Assembly: GCF_024166365.1 (NCBI RefSeq)
Contig: NC_064819.1
Location: 111,582,293 to 111,646,292 of the forward strand
Origin: Elephas maximus indicus
Taxonomy: Eukaryota; Chordata; Mammalia; Proboscidea; Elephantidae
Direction of reading: 5' to 3'
DNA length: 64,000 nucleotides
The notes under the pieces: model-generated
What the model was told of the DNA's origin: nothing
Database searches by the model: none
Seen by the model: the letters and a program-made list of their open reading frames with translations, nothing else
Program-made: the position numbers and the translations under genes
Shown here: piece by piece, positions 10,703 through 21,142 of the stretch
How positions within the stretch are numbered: the stretch's first letter is position 1
Layout of the letters: each line of letters starts with the position of its first letter

Positions 10703-11650
10703 ATGTTGTTGTTAGGTGCCGTCGAGTCGGTTCTGACTCATAGCGACCCTATGCATAACAGAATGAAACACTGCCTTGTCCTGAGCCATCCTTACAATCG
10801 TTGCTGTGCTTGAGCTCATTGTTGTAGCCACTGTGTCAATCCACCTGTACTTTACCAAGCATGATTTCCTTCTGCAGAGACTGATCCCTCCTGCCAACAT
10901 ACCCAAAGTATGTAAGACGCAGTCTCGCCATCCTTGCCTCTAAGGAGCATTCTCGCTGTACTTCTTCTAAGACAGATTTGTTCGTTCTTTTGGCGGTCCG
11001 TGGTATATTCAATATTCTTCGCCAACACCACAATTCAAAGGCATCAGTTCTTCTTTGGTCTTCCTTATTCATTGTCCAGCTTTCACATACATATGATGCG
11101 ATTGGAAATACCATGGCTTGGGTCAGGCGCACCTTAGTCTTCAAGGTGACATCTTTGCTCTTCAACACTTTGAAGAGGTTCTTTGCAGCAGATTTGCCCA
11201 ATGCAATGCGTCTTTTGATTTCTTGACTGCTGCTTCCATGGCTGTTGATTGTGGATCCAAGTAAAATGAAATCCTTGAGAACTTCAATCTTTTCTCCGTT
11301 TATCATGATGTTGCTCATTGGTCCAATTGTGAGGACTTTTGTTTTCTTTATGTTGAGGTACAATCCATACCGAAGGCTGTGGTCTTTGACCTTCGTTAGT
11401 AAGTGCTTCAAGTCCTCTTCACTTTCAGCAAGCAAAGTTGTGTCATCTGCATAACACAGGTTGTTAATGAGTCTTCCTCCAATCATGATGCCCCATTCTT
11501 CTTCATATAGTCCAGCTTCTCGTATTATCTGCTCAGCATACAGATTGAATAGGTATGGTGAAAGAATACAACCCTGACGCACACCTTTCCTGACTTTAAA
11601 CCAATCAGTATCCCCTTGTTCTGTCCGAACAACTGCCTCTTGATCTAAGG
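10703..11650 (-). mobile_element. 5'-truncated RTE LINE with open RT frame
   Basis: The RTE 3' tail starts at 10703 and the element is truncated at about 11650. Flanks AGGTTCAGTAT (10694) and AGGTTCAATAT (about 11648) look like a TSD. The frame 11582-10836 is open for 248 codons and extends open to the truncation. It covers RT motif B (GCILSPYLFNLY), motif C (CYADDTTLLAE) and the C-terminal region. The lack of stops suggests a relatively young copy; it still lacks EN and half the RT. Confidence 0.94.
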
Positions 11651-12736
11651 TTCAATATATTACAGGCTTTCACACACTGGGGTAGTTCCAAACCAGGGTG
11701 ATGAAGATAAATAGATTCCTAAAGCACAAATGGAAGGGACAACTTTAGTCGCGTGAAATAACCACTTTAGCAATGCGCAACTGCTTTAGGGAAAAGATGG
11801 GTTTCTGAAAAAGCTGGGAGCTTCTAGAACTTTTACAAGTTAAAGCATTAGAAGCATTTTAACAAAGTAGGAAAGACTGCTATTTAAATAACTCCAGAGC
11901 AAATGGTTTTCACTGAAAAATATACTTGATTTTAAAAATTCTTGCTATTTCAAATTTTCTTCTTTAAACATTTCATTTTTTTAGCTGGATTCCCACTCCT
12001 TCCAAGCAGGGCATACAGGTCTGTAACATTATGGTGGAGGGAGGGTATCCAGGTAGTTGGTCAGGACCCGAACCCATGTGATTGCTACTTGCTCCTGTAG
12101 CTCCCTGACCGTGGCTCCCAGACAGACCAGCCTGACGCTGGCCTGCCAGATTTAGTACTCTCTATACATATCCAATGAGCTTAAGGTTTCGGAAAAATAA
12201 TTGCGGCTTCCCCTTAAAAGGTCAGAGATCTTTGCATTATGAAAAACTAAAGCCACACTCAGTCCCTGTCCTTAGCAAAAGAAGCAGAACAGAGGCACGA
12301 CGCACACCATGTATATACTACTACTTAGAAATGTAAGAGTAAGTGGATCTTTTCAGAATTCTATGTATATGTGGCTACATGATGGTTAGAATAAGTGGTT
12401 AAGGAATCTAGCTCTAGTTTCAGATTCCCAAGATCCGAATCTAGAATCTCTGTTTACTAGATGGATGACCATAAGTAAGTTTTTACTTTCTGCCTCTCTC
12501 CTCATCTGTCAAGGGGAAACCCTACTCATGGGGTTATAGTGAAGTTGTGGTGTACGCACTTAGAAGAATGCCATTATTATCCAGTGTCTACCCACTGCTG
12601 CCCAACCCCAGCAGTCTGCCATGTACATGTAAGCCATGAAGACTGGGGTGTGCAGGAGGCTGAGAGACCACAGAAAACAGGAGATGAATAAGCAGATCCT
12701 CTGCTGGAAAAGGGACAACTTTCAGTAACCAGACCG
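11651..12736. other. No recognised feature
   Basis: Unique-looking sequence; nothing recognised. Confidence 0.45.
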
Positions 12737-13078
12737 ATGAGGAAACAAGGCAGCAAGTCACATGAGGAGCTATGGAAGGAACCACAGACGTACACGATGC
12801 GGAAAAACTCAGATCCCGGTTCTGTGGAAAAGAACCTCAACAGGTTCTTTGTGGAACCCAACTGTAGAACTCGACTAGCAGGTGCTTTCCAACAATTAGC
12901 ATCATCCTCTTTATCAGAGGAGGGGCTTAAGCACAGGACTGTGAACTATCAGAAGGAATATAGGAAGAAGGATTCCTGTATTGGATGCGGGAAGAGACAC
13001 GGTAGACTAGATAACCCTAAACCTGAAGTAAAAAGCCAGAAGTCTGTAAAGGCCAGCCAGGTAACATTAATGAGTTAA
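12737..13078 (+). other. Unrecognised 113-codon open frame
   Basis: The frame is rich in Lys, Ser, Arg and Glu and has a CIGCGKRH stretch near residue 82. It lies just upstream of the RTE fragment. I do not recognise it. No Kozak start, splice context or neighbouring exon supports it. It could be chance, the remnant of an unknown repeat, or an old retrocopy. Confidence 0.15.
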
Positions 13079-13119
13079 ACAGGCCTGTGTAATAGAATAA
13101 GGAGTGGTGGGGGCTGTGG

Positions 13120-14203
13120 CAAAGTGGACCATCTAATAGGGGTAACTGTGCTCATGAGGAACCTGTACTTAAACCAAGAAGCAGTCGTTGAAACAGAACA
13201 AGGGGATACTGCATACTTTAAAGTCAGGAAAGGTGTGCATCAGGGTTGTATCCTTTCACCATACTTATTCAATCTGTATACAGAGCAAATAATCCCAGAA
13301 ACTGGACTATATGAAGAAGAACGCAACATCAGGACTGGAGGAAGGCTCATGAGCAACCTGCAATATGCAGATGACACAACCTTGCTTGCTGAAAGTAAAG
13401 AGGACTTGAAGCACTTACTGATGAAGATCAAAGATTATAGCCTTCAGGATGGATTACATTTCAACATAAAGAGACAAACAAAAGATTATAGCCTTCAGGA
13501 TGGATTACATTTCAACATAAAGAGACAAACAAACAAAAAAAAATTCACGACTGGACCAATAAGCAACATCATGATAAACAGAGAAAATACTGAAGTTGTA
13601 AAGGATTTCATTTTACTTGGATCCACAATCAATGCCCATGGAAGCAGCAGTCAAGAAATCAAATGACACATTGTGCTGGGCAAGTCTGCTGCAAAAGACC
13701 TCTTTACAGTGTTAAAAAGCAAAGACGTCATTTTGAGGACTAATGGGTGCCTGACCCAAGCCATGGCATTTTTAATCATCTCATATGCATGCAAAATATG
13801 GACAACAATGAATAAGGAAGACCAAAGAATTGATGCATTTGAATTGATGCATTGTTGGGGAAGAATACTGAATATACCACGGACTGCCAGAAGTACAAAC
13901 AAATCTGCCTTGGAAGAAGTACAGCAAGAATGCTCATTAGAAGCAAGGATGGTGAGACTTCATTTTACATACTTTGGACATGTTATTAAGAGGGACCAGT
14001 CCCTGGAGAAGGACATGATGCTTGGTAAAGTAGAGGGTCAGCGAAAAAGAGGAAAACCCTCAATGAGATGGATTGACACAGTGGTTGCAACAATGGGCTC
14101 AAGCATAACAATGATTGTGAGCATGACACAGGACTGGGCAGTGTTTCATTCTGTTGTATGTGGGTGGCTATAAGTCGGTCTGACTCTACGGCACCTAACA
14201 ACA
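13120..14203 (+). mobile_element. 5'-truncated RTE LINE with internal 51-bp duplication
   Basis: RTE reverse-transcriptase C-terminal region: GCILSPYLFNLY, QYADDTTLLAES, then the common 3' part ending with CACCTAACAACAA. The frame is open from 13124 to 13666 and, shifted, from 13673 to 14173. A 51-bp segment starting at 13430 is repeated exactly from 13481, adding 17 in-frame residues (KDYSLQDGLHFNIKRQT twice). A stop follows at about 13664. Confidence 0.93.
13430..13531 (+). repeat. 51-bp tandem duplication inside RTE
   Basis: Two identical adjacent copies, 13430-13480 and 13481-13531, beginning AAAGATTATAGCC. The related RTE copies at 10.7 and 30.1 kb have only one copy. Confidence 0.95.
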
Positions 14204-15544
14204 AGCCACTCCAGCTGATTGCTGCCATCTCAGAATGACAGCACCATGTTACTAGATCTTCTGTTTTTTTTTTTTTTTTTAAGAAAAGCTGGAAAACCAT
14301 ATTTGTATGTAAAATCTACTGAATTTTAAAGGATAGCAACTATGTCCAGCTTTTAAAATATATAAGTCAAACAAAACAGACCAGTGACCTCCAGGAGAGG
14401 CTGTGACCTCTTCCTTAAAAATGCTCCCAACACCTCTCAACTCCAACCCTATAGGACTATGATGGTAGATATGAACAACAACAACAAAAAATTCCTCCAG
14501 GTCCTAGAATTAACTATCTCATTTTGTCTGCAATTTGAATCACTAGATGAGCCACTTGAAGGTGAAATTTATTCATATTTACCAATAAAAAACTAATGCG
14601 GTCTGGTATGTGAAGATAACCCAGAGGCCACGAAGTCACAAAGAATGGAACCTTTCACTGCACACAACATAAGGAAGGGCTTCTATTTTCTTCTAAGCAG
14701 CTGTATCTACTTCAAGTAAGTTCCACATCAAAGTGAGGCAGGAAAGAGAAATAGGGTTGCCTCATTGCAGCAGTTAGTTGTCCTGTCGCTGAGAAGGTCA
14801 TGCCTACCCTAGTTGGTAAACAACTTTAAAACTCTTCCTTGACTCTCTAAAATGTAGTCAGTGATCAACTGGGGAAAGTTCAAGAGCTCCCCCTCAGAGA
14901 GAATGCTTCACTAAGGGAAACAATTCTATTCAACTCTGGTTCATAGCCCTTTCCAGAAATTCCACTGCCATGTATAAAGTTTCAGTTATCTACAGATCTT
15001 TGCACTAAAAGATATGTGTGCCTATCCAGGACAAAGGGAAATCTACTTTTTTTGCTATTTTTTCTAAACTCCACTTCTAATATTCTATTTTGAATTTTAT
15101 CTGAACACATTCAACTTTCAAAAAGTAAGCCAGCCATTCTTTTCACGTTAATTTCACTGCAGCCTCTGATGGTGTGTTTTATTGGTGACTCTTAGTTAAG
15201 GTTTTTCAATACCCTGAAACATGGCAAAATTTTTTTCATATGTGTAATGAATCATTTTTATTAACAAGTATAAAACAGCTAAAAAGATATTGGAATTTAT
15301 TACAAAATTTGTAAAAATGAAGCACAGGGAATTCGAAGTAATACAACATTAGCAAATAATAAGAATAATAAAATCCTACATTACTCTTAAAAGCATATTC
15401 ATTAGCTTATTTGATTCTATGACATGAGCAGGCCAGATGTAACAGTGTTATCTCCATTTCGTAGATGGGAAATTTGAGACAGAGAAACATTAAGTAAGCT
15501 CCCACTCTACCTCCCCAAAATAGCCTACTTCCATCTACTGCTGT
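14204..15544. other. No recognised feature
   Basis: T-run at 14263-14280, otherwise AT-rich unique-looking sequence with no exon signal seen. Confidence 0.5.
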
Positions 15545-16178
15545 CACCCTCCACTAGGTCACCAGCCACCAAGCTGGGTCTGATGGCCTTGCCTGTCCTC
15601 TTCTCCCCTATAATCCATTCTCCACACAGCACCCAGAGTAATCCCTTAAAAAGCGCAAATCACGCCATGTCATATACCATGTCATACGTCTGCTTGTAGC
15701 CCTCACTGGCTTCCCACTGCTCTCAAAATCCTGACAGAGGCTCTTCATGATTGGCCCCCAGCCTCGTTCCTCCACTCTCCTCCACCTTTCTTCAGTCCAG
15801 CTGTGCTGACCTCCTGACTGTGCTGCAAACACACTGAGCTTCTTCCCAGAAATGTTGTACTTGTGGCTCCCTCTGCCTGAACCCTCTGCCCTTCTTCCTG
15901 GAGTCTCATTCCAAGGTCATCTCCACAAAACCCAGTCTAAGGAGCCTGCCCCCTTCCACCTGTCCTTCATATACACACACTCTGCCTCCACAACATGCTA
16001 CCACAGCACTGTTTCCTTTTCTTCAAAATGTTGAGCACCATCTGAATTTACTTTTTGCTCAATCCTCAGTACTAGAGTGGGACCTCCAGGAGAGTAGGGA
16101 CTCTATTTTGCTTGCTGCTGTATACTCAGTGCCTGGCAAACAGTAGGTGCTCAATAAGTATTTACTGAAATGAATGAA
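15545..16178 (+). mobile_element. L2 LINE 3' region
   Basis: CACACAGCACCCAGAGTAATC, CTCCCTCTGCCTGAACCCTC and the terminal GTAGGTGCTCAATAAGTATTTACTGAAATG are L2 motifs. Confidence 0.9.
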
Positions 16179-16202
16179 TAAACAAAGTTTGTGCTAGAAA
16201 TC

Positions 16203-16365
16203 AATTGGAAACCCTGGTGGCTTAGTGGTTAAGTGCGACAGCTGCTACCCAAAAGATTAGCAGTTTGAGTCCACCAGGCACTCCTTGGAAACCCTACGAG
16301 GCAGTTCTACTCTGTCCGCTAGGGTCGCGATGAGTTGGAATCAACTCAACAGCAACAGGTTTTTC
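16203..16365 (+). mobile_element. AfroSINE with 13-bp perfect TSD
   Basis: TGTGCTAGAAATC at 16190-16202 and 16366-16378. Short form. Confidence 0.94.
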
Positions 16366-16854
16366 TGTGCTAGAAATCCACTAGCCCATTTCATTAAATC
16401 AGTATCTATTTTTATAGCAGACTTTTTTTTTCTCTCCTCAACTGTTTTTTATTTAAAAAAAAAAAAAAAAAAGCTACTAAGCCTATATTTATCAGCCTGT
16501 TCCTATTCGTGTGTTCTGAGTCATACATGTAAACGGGAACAAAGTGACAGTGAGGGCACACGATAAGTGCCTGACATCACAGAAGAGCAGTAAGAACCTG
16601 CTGCTCACACCTCAGACCACAAAGCTTCCCTTGGCTTCTGGAGGAATACGATTTTAGAGCTAAATAATCCTCTTAAAGTTCTCTTCATTCAGTATTTTCT
16701 CTTCAAATGTTTCACCTCTAGGGAAATTTCTCAACATCTCAAGGGGTCAGTAGGACTCAGTTATCATCGGTCTAGGAAAAAAATTAGGCTTAAGATGTAT
16801 CAAGGTATAAATAGCTTGCTGACCATCTTCTTTTTCAGGAAATATCAATCTCCT

Positions 16855-17060
16855 AGGTCCTTGGGTGGTGCAAACACTTTGCATTTGACTACTAACAGAA
16901 AGGTTGGTGGTTCGAACCCACCCAGAGGCACCTCAGAAGACAGGCCTGGTTGTCTGCTTCTGAAAGGTCACAGCCTTGAAAACTTTATGAAACAGCTCTA
17001 CCCTGCACACATGTGGCTAACACAAGTTAGAATCGGCTCAATAGTAACTAACGACAACTA
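16855..17060 (+). mobile_element. AfroSINE, older GGTCCTTGGGTGG subfamily
   Basis: TTGGGTGGTGCAAACACTTTGC, GGTTCGAACCCACCCAGAGGC and GAAGACAGGCCTGG mark an older, longer variant. Confidence 0.87.
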
Positions 17061-17232
17061 ACCATAAGGTTGGTGGTTTGAACGCACTGCAGAAGAATGG
17101 CCTGGTCATCTGCTGCCATAAAAATCACAGCCAAGAAGACCTTATGGAGCAATTCTACTCTGTAACACATGGGGTCGTCATGAGTCAGAACTGACTCGAT
17201 GCCAACCAGTTTGGTGTTTTTGGTTTTGGGCT
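17061..17232 (+). mobile_element. AfroSINE, 5'-truncated tandem neighbour
   Basis: Same older variant as the preceding copy, lacking its first about 40 bp. Ends GATGCCAACCAGTTTGGTG. Confidence 0.87.
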
Positions 17233-17449
17233 GTCAGGGAAAGGAAAATGAATTAAGAGAGGCCCCCTAAATTCTAGCTGACATTCCCATGGCTCCCACT
17301 CCAGACACTCAAGTATCTAGTTAGCACTCTTTTTAAAGCTCTATGCTGAAAGAGCCTCAAGAAGGATGATAAATTGTATTCTTCTGCAAACATAACTGGG
17401 TGAGGGAATGTGGTTAGGTTCGTTCAGGTTCCTCACTACTAAAGAGCAA

Positions 17450-17640
17450 AGGGCAGAGACACCCAGAGGGAAGGAAATGAGGAACCAGATGCTCAGGGTT
17501 CTGTTTGAGGGACAAGTCCTGGGGAGCTGGGCAAGCCCTTTCACACTTCAGAAGGGATTCCTCCTCTGTAAAATAAGCAGCCAAACCAGATTAAGTCCCT
17601 TCCAACTCTGCAACTCCTTCAGTCTCAGTGGTTCTATGAA
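17450..17640 (+). mobile_element. MIR fragment
   Basis: CTCTGTAAAATAAGCAG and AAGTCCCTTCCAACTCTGCAAC. The overlapping open frames on both strands are explained by this and chance. Confidence 0.65.
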
Positions 17641-18079
17641 CAGTGACATCTGTGGTGCTGGCTTTGAGTATAAAGAGCTCAGTTCAAGAAGGAGTATCAC
17701 CATGTGGTCCTTAGCAGCTCCTCCTACACAGATGTCTCTGCAAGGGAAGGAACCCTCAATGCTCGAGTGCGAGTGCAATGAGCTGACATGGGCACTGGAA
17801 ACTGCCAGGTCAGTGGGTTCTCTCCTCAGCTTCTGAAGGCCACAAGGGTTCTCATTGAAAGGAAATCTGCCTGGGTGCTGGCAGCTCACTGGTGCCTCAG
17901 ACCTGGAAGGCCACCTCCTTCTTACAAATCAGGCCAATATTAATGCCCTGATTCCCAAGTTAAAGTTTAGGCAAAGATTTGGCCCCGAGTTTTTTGGGAT
18001 TGTCAACACTCCGAAGACCATCACTACCGTTGATAGAAACATGTTATGGTATGGAGTTAGCTCACATTCCTGGTGATCC

Positions 18080-18315
18080 CAAGTACAACAGAATGAAACA
18101 CTGCCTTGTCCTATATCAGTAGGACAATCCTCTGTTGTAATCCATAGGGTTTTCATTGGCTGGTTTTTGGAAGTAGATCTCCAGGTCTTTCTTCCTAGTC
18201 TGCCTTAGTCTGGAAGCTTCACTGAAACCTGTCCACCATGAATGACTCTGCTGGTATTTGAAATATCAGTGGCACAGCTTCCAGCATTACAGCAACACAA
18301 AAGCCACCATAGAAA
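18080..18315 (-). mobile_element. tRNA-Gly-type SINE body, head missing
   Basis: On the minus strand it shares GGAAGAAAGACCTGGAGATC and CCAATGAAAACCCTATGG with the full copy at 62426-62721, and has an extra segment (GACAGGTTTCAGTGAAGC, CAGACTAAGGCAGACTAGG) that the latter lacks. The 3' end has the RTE-like CAGTGTTTCATTCTGTTGT. Confidence 0.75.
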
Positions 18316-18597
18316 TGGTGGTGAAAAACACTTTCAGGGATACATTTTCCAGTTCTTACTCTTAAGCCACTTTCCTAGTTTAGCTTTCTTATTTGGGTCA
18401 AAGGTCATTTGTGCAAGTCTGATTTGGAACTCTTCTCTCTCACACTTGAACTCACGTGCCCTTTAAAGGGGGCTTTAAAGAAAAAGCAGAACTCCCCCAA
18501 AGAACTTTTCTGTCCTGGCGAAAGATCTGTAGGTAAGAAAACTCCCTATTTCCCCTGGTCTGATTCCCGCTTTTAGCACCTAGTTCTTTGGGTTGAA

Positions 18598-18832
18598 CAA
18601 AAAACCAAACCCTTTGCTATAATGGAGTCAACTCACAGAGACCCTATAGGTCAGAGCAGAAGTGCCCCATAGGGTTTCTAAGGCTATAAATCTCCAAGGA
18701 AACAGACGGCCGCATCTGCCAGATCTTTCTCCTGCAGAGCGACTGGTGGGTTCCAATCGCTCACCTTTCGGCTAGCAGCTTGGCGCTTAACCCAGCAGTC
18801 AGGAGCCTAACCACTGCACTACCAGGGCTCCT
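18598..18832 (-). mobile_element. AfroSINE, long form
   Basis: Contains the spacer CTATAAATCTCCAAGGAAACAG and a partly duplicated head (CGCTTAACCCAGCAGTC then CCTAACCACTGC). Confidence 0.87.
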
Positions 18833-18879
18833 TATTCTTTGTGTTCATGTCTCTGAAAAAAGGTTTGGCAGGCAAAAAG

Positions 18880-19070
18880 CAAACAAACAAACCAAACCCA
18901 CTGCCCTCAAGTCAATTTCAACTCACAGTGACCCTGCAGGACGCTGTAGAACTGCCCGTAGGGTTTCCAAGGCTGTATGTAAATCTTTACCGAAGCAGAC
19001 TGGTGATCTTTGAACTGACGATCTTTTGATTAGCAGCCGAGCGCTCTAGCCACTGCGCCACAATTCCCTC
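18880..19070 (-). mobile_element. AfroSINE abutting the CpG island
   Basis: Long form; ends within 10 bp of the CpG-rich block. Confidence 0.87.
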
Positions 19071-19272
19071 CTCCCTCAAAGAATTCTAGAGCTGTTCCCC
19101 AGGGCTGCAGGGGCTGCAAGCCCAGGACCAGCCAGTGGGCGGGTGCGGGTCCAGACAACGCCCCCGACCTGTCGCTGCTCCTGGATTCCAGCCTGCAGCG
19201 CAGTGACAATTCCCCCTGAGCCCGCCGCGCACCTCTCCTTGGTTTCCAGCGTTTCCTGGGTTCCCTCCTTAC

Positions 19273-19403
19273 CCTGATGCTGCCCTGCGCTGCTTACGGG
19301 GACCCGAGTCTCTAGGCACGTCCCGCCACTCACCGACGCAACCCAAGCGCGCCAAACCCGACCGCTTCTTGCTGGCAGCCCTCCGAGGCTCTGGCCGGCT
19401 GCA
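19273..19403 (-). other. PLA2G7: Probable PLA2G7 non-coding exon 1 (5' UTR)
   Basis: Read on the minus strand, this stretch contains AAGAAGCGGTCGGGTTTGG followed by CGCGCTTGGGTTGCGT. That closely resembles the first, untranslated exon of human PLA2G7 mRNA as I remember it. PLA2G7 encodes secreted plasma platelet-activating-factor acetylhydrolase (lipoprotein-associated phospholipase A2). Two donors are possible: GTGAGT reading down from 19333, which would end the exon at 19334, and GTAAGG reading down from 19272, which would end it at 19273. The recalled human transcript reads through the first position, so I favour the second. The transcription start is not defined by the sequence; the 19403 edge is approximate. 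The gene would run leftward out of the window. The start-codon exon (exon 2) is not visible in 1-19.2 kb. The divergent arrangement with ANKRD66 matches human 6p12. Confidence 0.62.
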
Positions 19404-19440
19404 GTCGCCGTCGCTGTGGGGTGACAGGCAGCCCCGGCGA

Positions 19441-19514
19441 GCGGCGGGCGGCGGGCGGCGGGCGGCGGGCGGCGGGCGGCGGGCGGCGGGCGGCGGGCGG
19501 CGGGCGGCGGGCGG
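19441..19514 (+). repeat. GCGGCGG heptamer tandem repeat
   Basis: About 10.5 essentially perfect copies of the 7-mer GCGGCGG run head to tail inside the CpG island, about 40 bp upstream of the presumed PLA2G7 exon 1 on the opposite strand. GGG runs recur every 7 nt, giving a G-quadruplex-capable pattern on the plus strand. Copy number is likely to vary between individuals and to be unreliable in assemblies. Confidence 0.95.
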
Positions 19515-19740
19515 CCTGAGGCCTGCGGCTTGGCTGCGCCTAGGCTCCCGGCTCCGGCGCCCAGCGCGGCCTTATCCGCCGGACCTTCCCTCCCCCGGCG
19601 CTGCGGGAGGAGGGGCCGGGGAGGAGCGAGTGGCCGCCGGCCGCCCACAGCGAGCCCGGGCTCTGCACCCGCCGGGCTCCGGCGCGCCAACCTTCCCGGG
19701 GCCCTGGGTCCTGTAACTCGGATGCAGGTAATTTAACCTG

Positions 19741-20309
19741 CACCCAGGTGGATCCAAATAGCTCTCAGACCGAAGGACCTGTTTGTTCCCTAATTCACCC
19801 CACATCACACCCCACATGCTTGTTTCACCATGTTCGGAGTTACTCTGTCCCCATGGATAATCTGAAATGCCGCGCATTTCCCGCATTTCGGAAATTTATC
19901 CGTTGGGTATCGATTCAGAATTGTATGCATTATGCTTGCGGTTGGAAGATCTGCCACTGCATTAGTTTCGTTTTTCCGTGAAATTACACCGAAGGACAGT
20001 AAGGAAGAGGGCTTATGGCTGCGGAAATGGTGCAGGAAGGGGCCATCTCATAAACATAGCTCAATTTAAATCCGAGCTTTTTGGGCTTTAACTGAAATTC
20101 CCTTTCATTTTCAAATGCTTTCTTCTTCTAAACGCACTTTTTAATGGGTTAAAAACACATTAGTTTAAAGTTTGAGTTAGTGACTAGGGGGAAATAGTGC
20201 GGAATTCATTTGTGGTGTTAATTTTTTTTTTTTTTTTTTAAGAGTGGTTTGTCTTCTTGAGATGACGGAAGTGTAGGTGAAATTTTATTTTATTTCTTAA
20301 ATTTTTATT
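19741..20309. other. PLA2G7/ANKRD66 intergenic start, nothing recognised
   Basis: Leaves the CpG island. T-run at 20222-20239. No exon recognised. Confidence 0.5.
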
Positions 20310-20500
20310 ATGTGGTTAGGCCTGAGGACTCTGCAGTCAGAAGGCATGGACACTAGTCTAGTTCTCCCACTTAGTAGTGGCATGACATTGGACAAGGTCT
20401 TTATCCTCTCTGTTTCTCAGTTTCCTCATCTGTAACGTAGAGATTATCCAAGTGTCAGAGGTGCCTTGCAAGAATGAAAGGGGAATGTGTTTGAAATGCT
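20310..20500 (+). mobile_element. MIR (MIRb-like)
   Basis: GACTCTGCAGTCAGAAGGC and TTTCTCAGTTTCCTCATCTGTAA. Confidence 0.85.
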
Positions 20501-20550
20501 TAGGAAAGTCTGGCATATGGGAAAGTTTAATACGTGTCATCCGATATTTA

Positions 20551-20837
20551 TTGTTCGGTGCCCTCTAGTTGGTTCAGACTCGTAGTGAAACTATGCACAA
20601 CAGAATGAAGTGTTGCCAGGTCCTGTGCCATCCGCGCAATCGTTGCTATGTTTGAGCCCACTGTTGCAGCCACTGTGTCAGTCCATCTTGCTGACAGTCT
20701 TCCTCTTTGACTCTGTACCAATCATGATGTCCTTCTTCCAGGGACTGGTCCCTCCTGATACCATGTCAAAACTACATGAGATGAAGTCTCGCCATCCTCA
20801 CTTCTAAGGAATAGTCTGGCTGTACTTCTTCTAAGAC
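20551..20837 (-). mobile_element. RTE 3' fragment
   Basis: ATGCACAACAGAATGAAG, CACTGTGTCAGTCCATCTTG and CTTCTTCCAGGGACTGGTCC match the 3' end of the larger RTE copies. Confidence 0.9.
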
Positions 20838-21142
20838 TTTAAAGAAGCAGTGACTTATTTAAACTAAGCATTAGTTGCGATCTTAAATAAAACTATTACG
20901 TGCTTAATGACATTTTCTTATACTTCCTAAACCCTCTGTGAAACACGTTGCTGCAAAGTATTAATCTAAAATTAATATTAATCTGCCAAGACACAGTCCA
21001 TGCCCCAGAAGATTTAAAAACAACAACAACAACATAAAGTTCTTTCCCATGTAGGTAAACACAGAGGACTGTGGGAATTCAGAGAAGTGATTTATTATTT
21101 GTCCTGGGAAAGAGGTAGGAGTCAAGATGCCCTAAATCACCA

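Larger units (their letters stand above)
19080..19740. promoter_or_regulatory. CpG island, probable PLA2G7 promoter
   Basis: This is the only obviously CpG-rich block in the window. It is dense in CG dinucleotides and in GC-box-like GGGCGG/CCCGCC runs, while the surrounding DNA is strongly CpG-depleted. No convincing TATA box is seen. It starts immediately after an AfroSINE (to 19070) and grades into ordinary sequence by about 19740. The minus-strand exon candidate sits inside it. Open frames run through it on both strands, as expected of GC-rich DNA with few stops, and none is supported as coding. A bidirectional start is possible but unproven. Confidence 0.8.

Noticed and set aside
17408-17889. 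142- and 113-codon frames on opposite strands
   Set aside because: They overlap each other and a MIR fragment, with no splice or family evidence.
19076-19716. Long overlapping open frames on both strands in the CpG island (204 and 115 codons)
   Set aside because: Low stop frequency from high GC and the heptamer repeat; Ala/Arg/Pro-rich repeats with no domain. The segment fits a promoter and non-coding exon.
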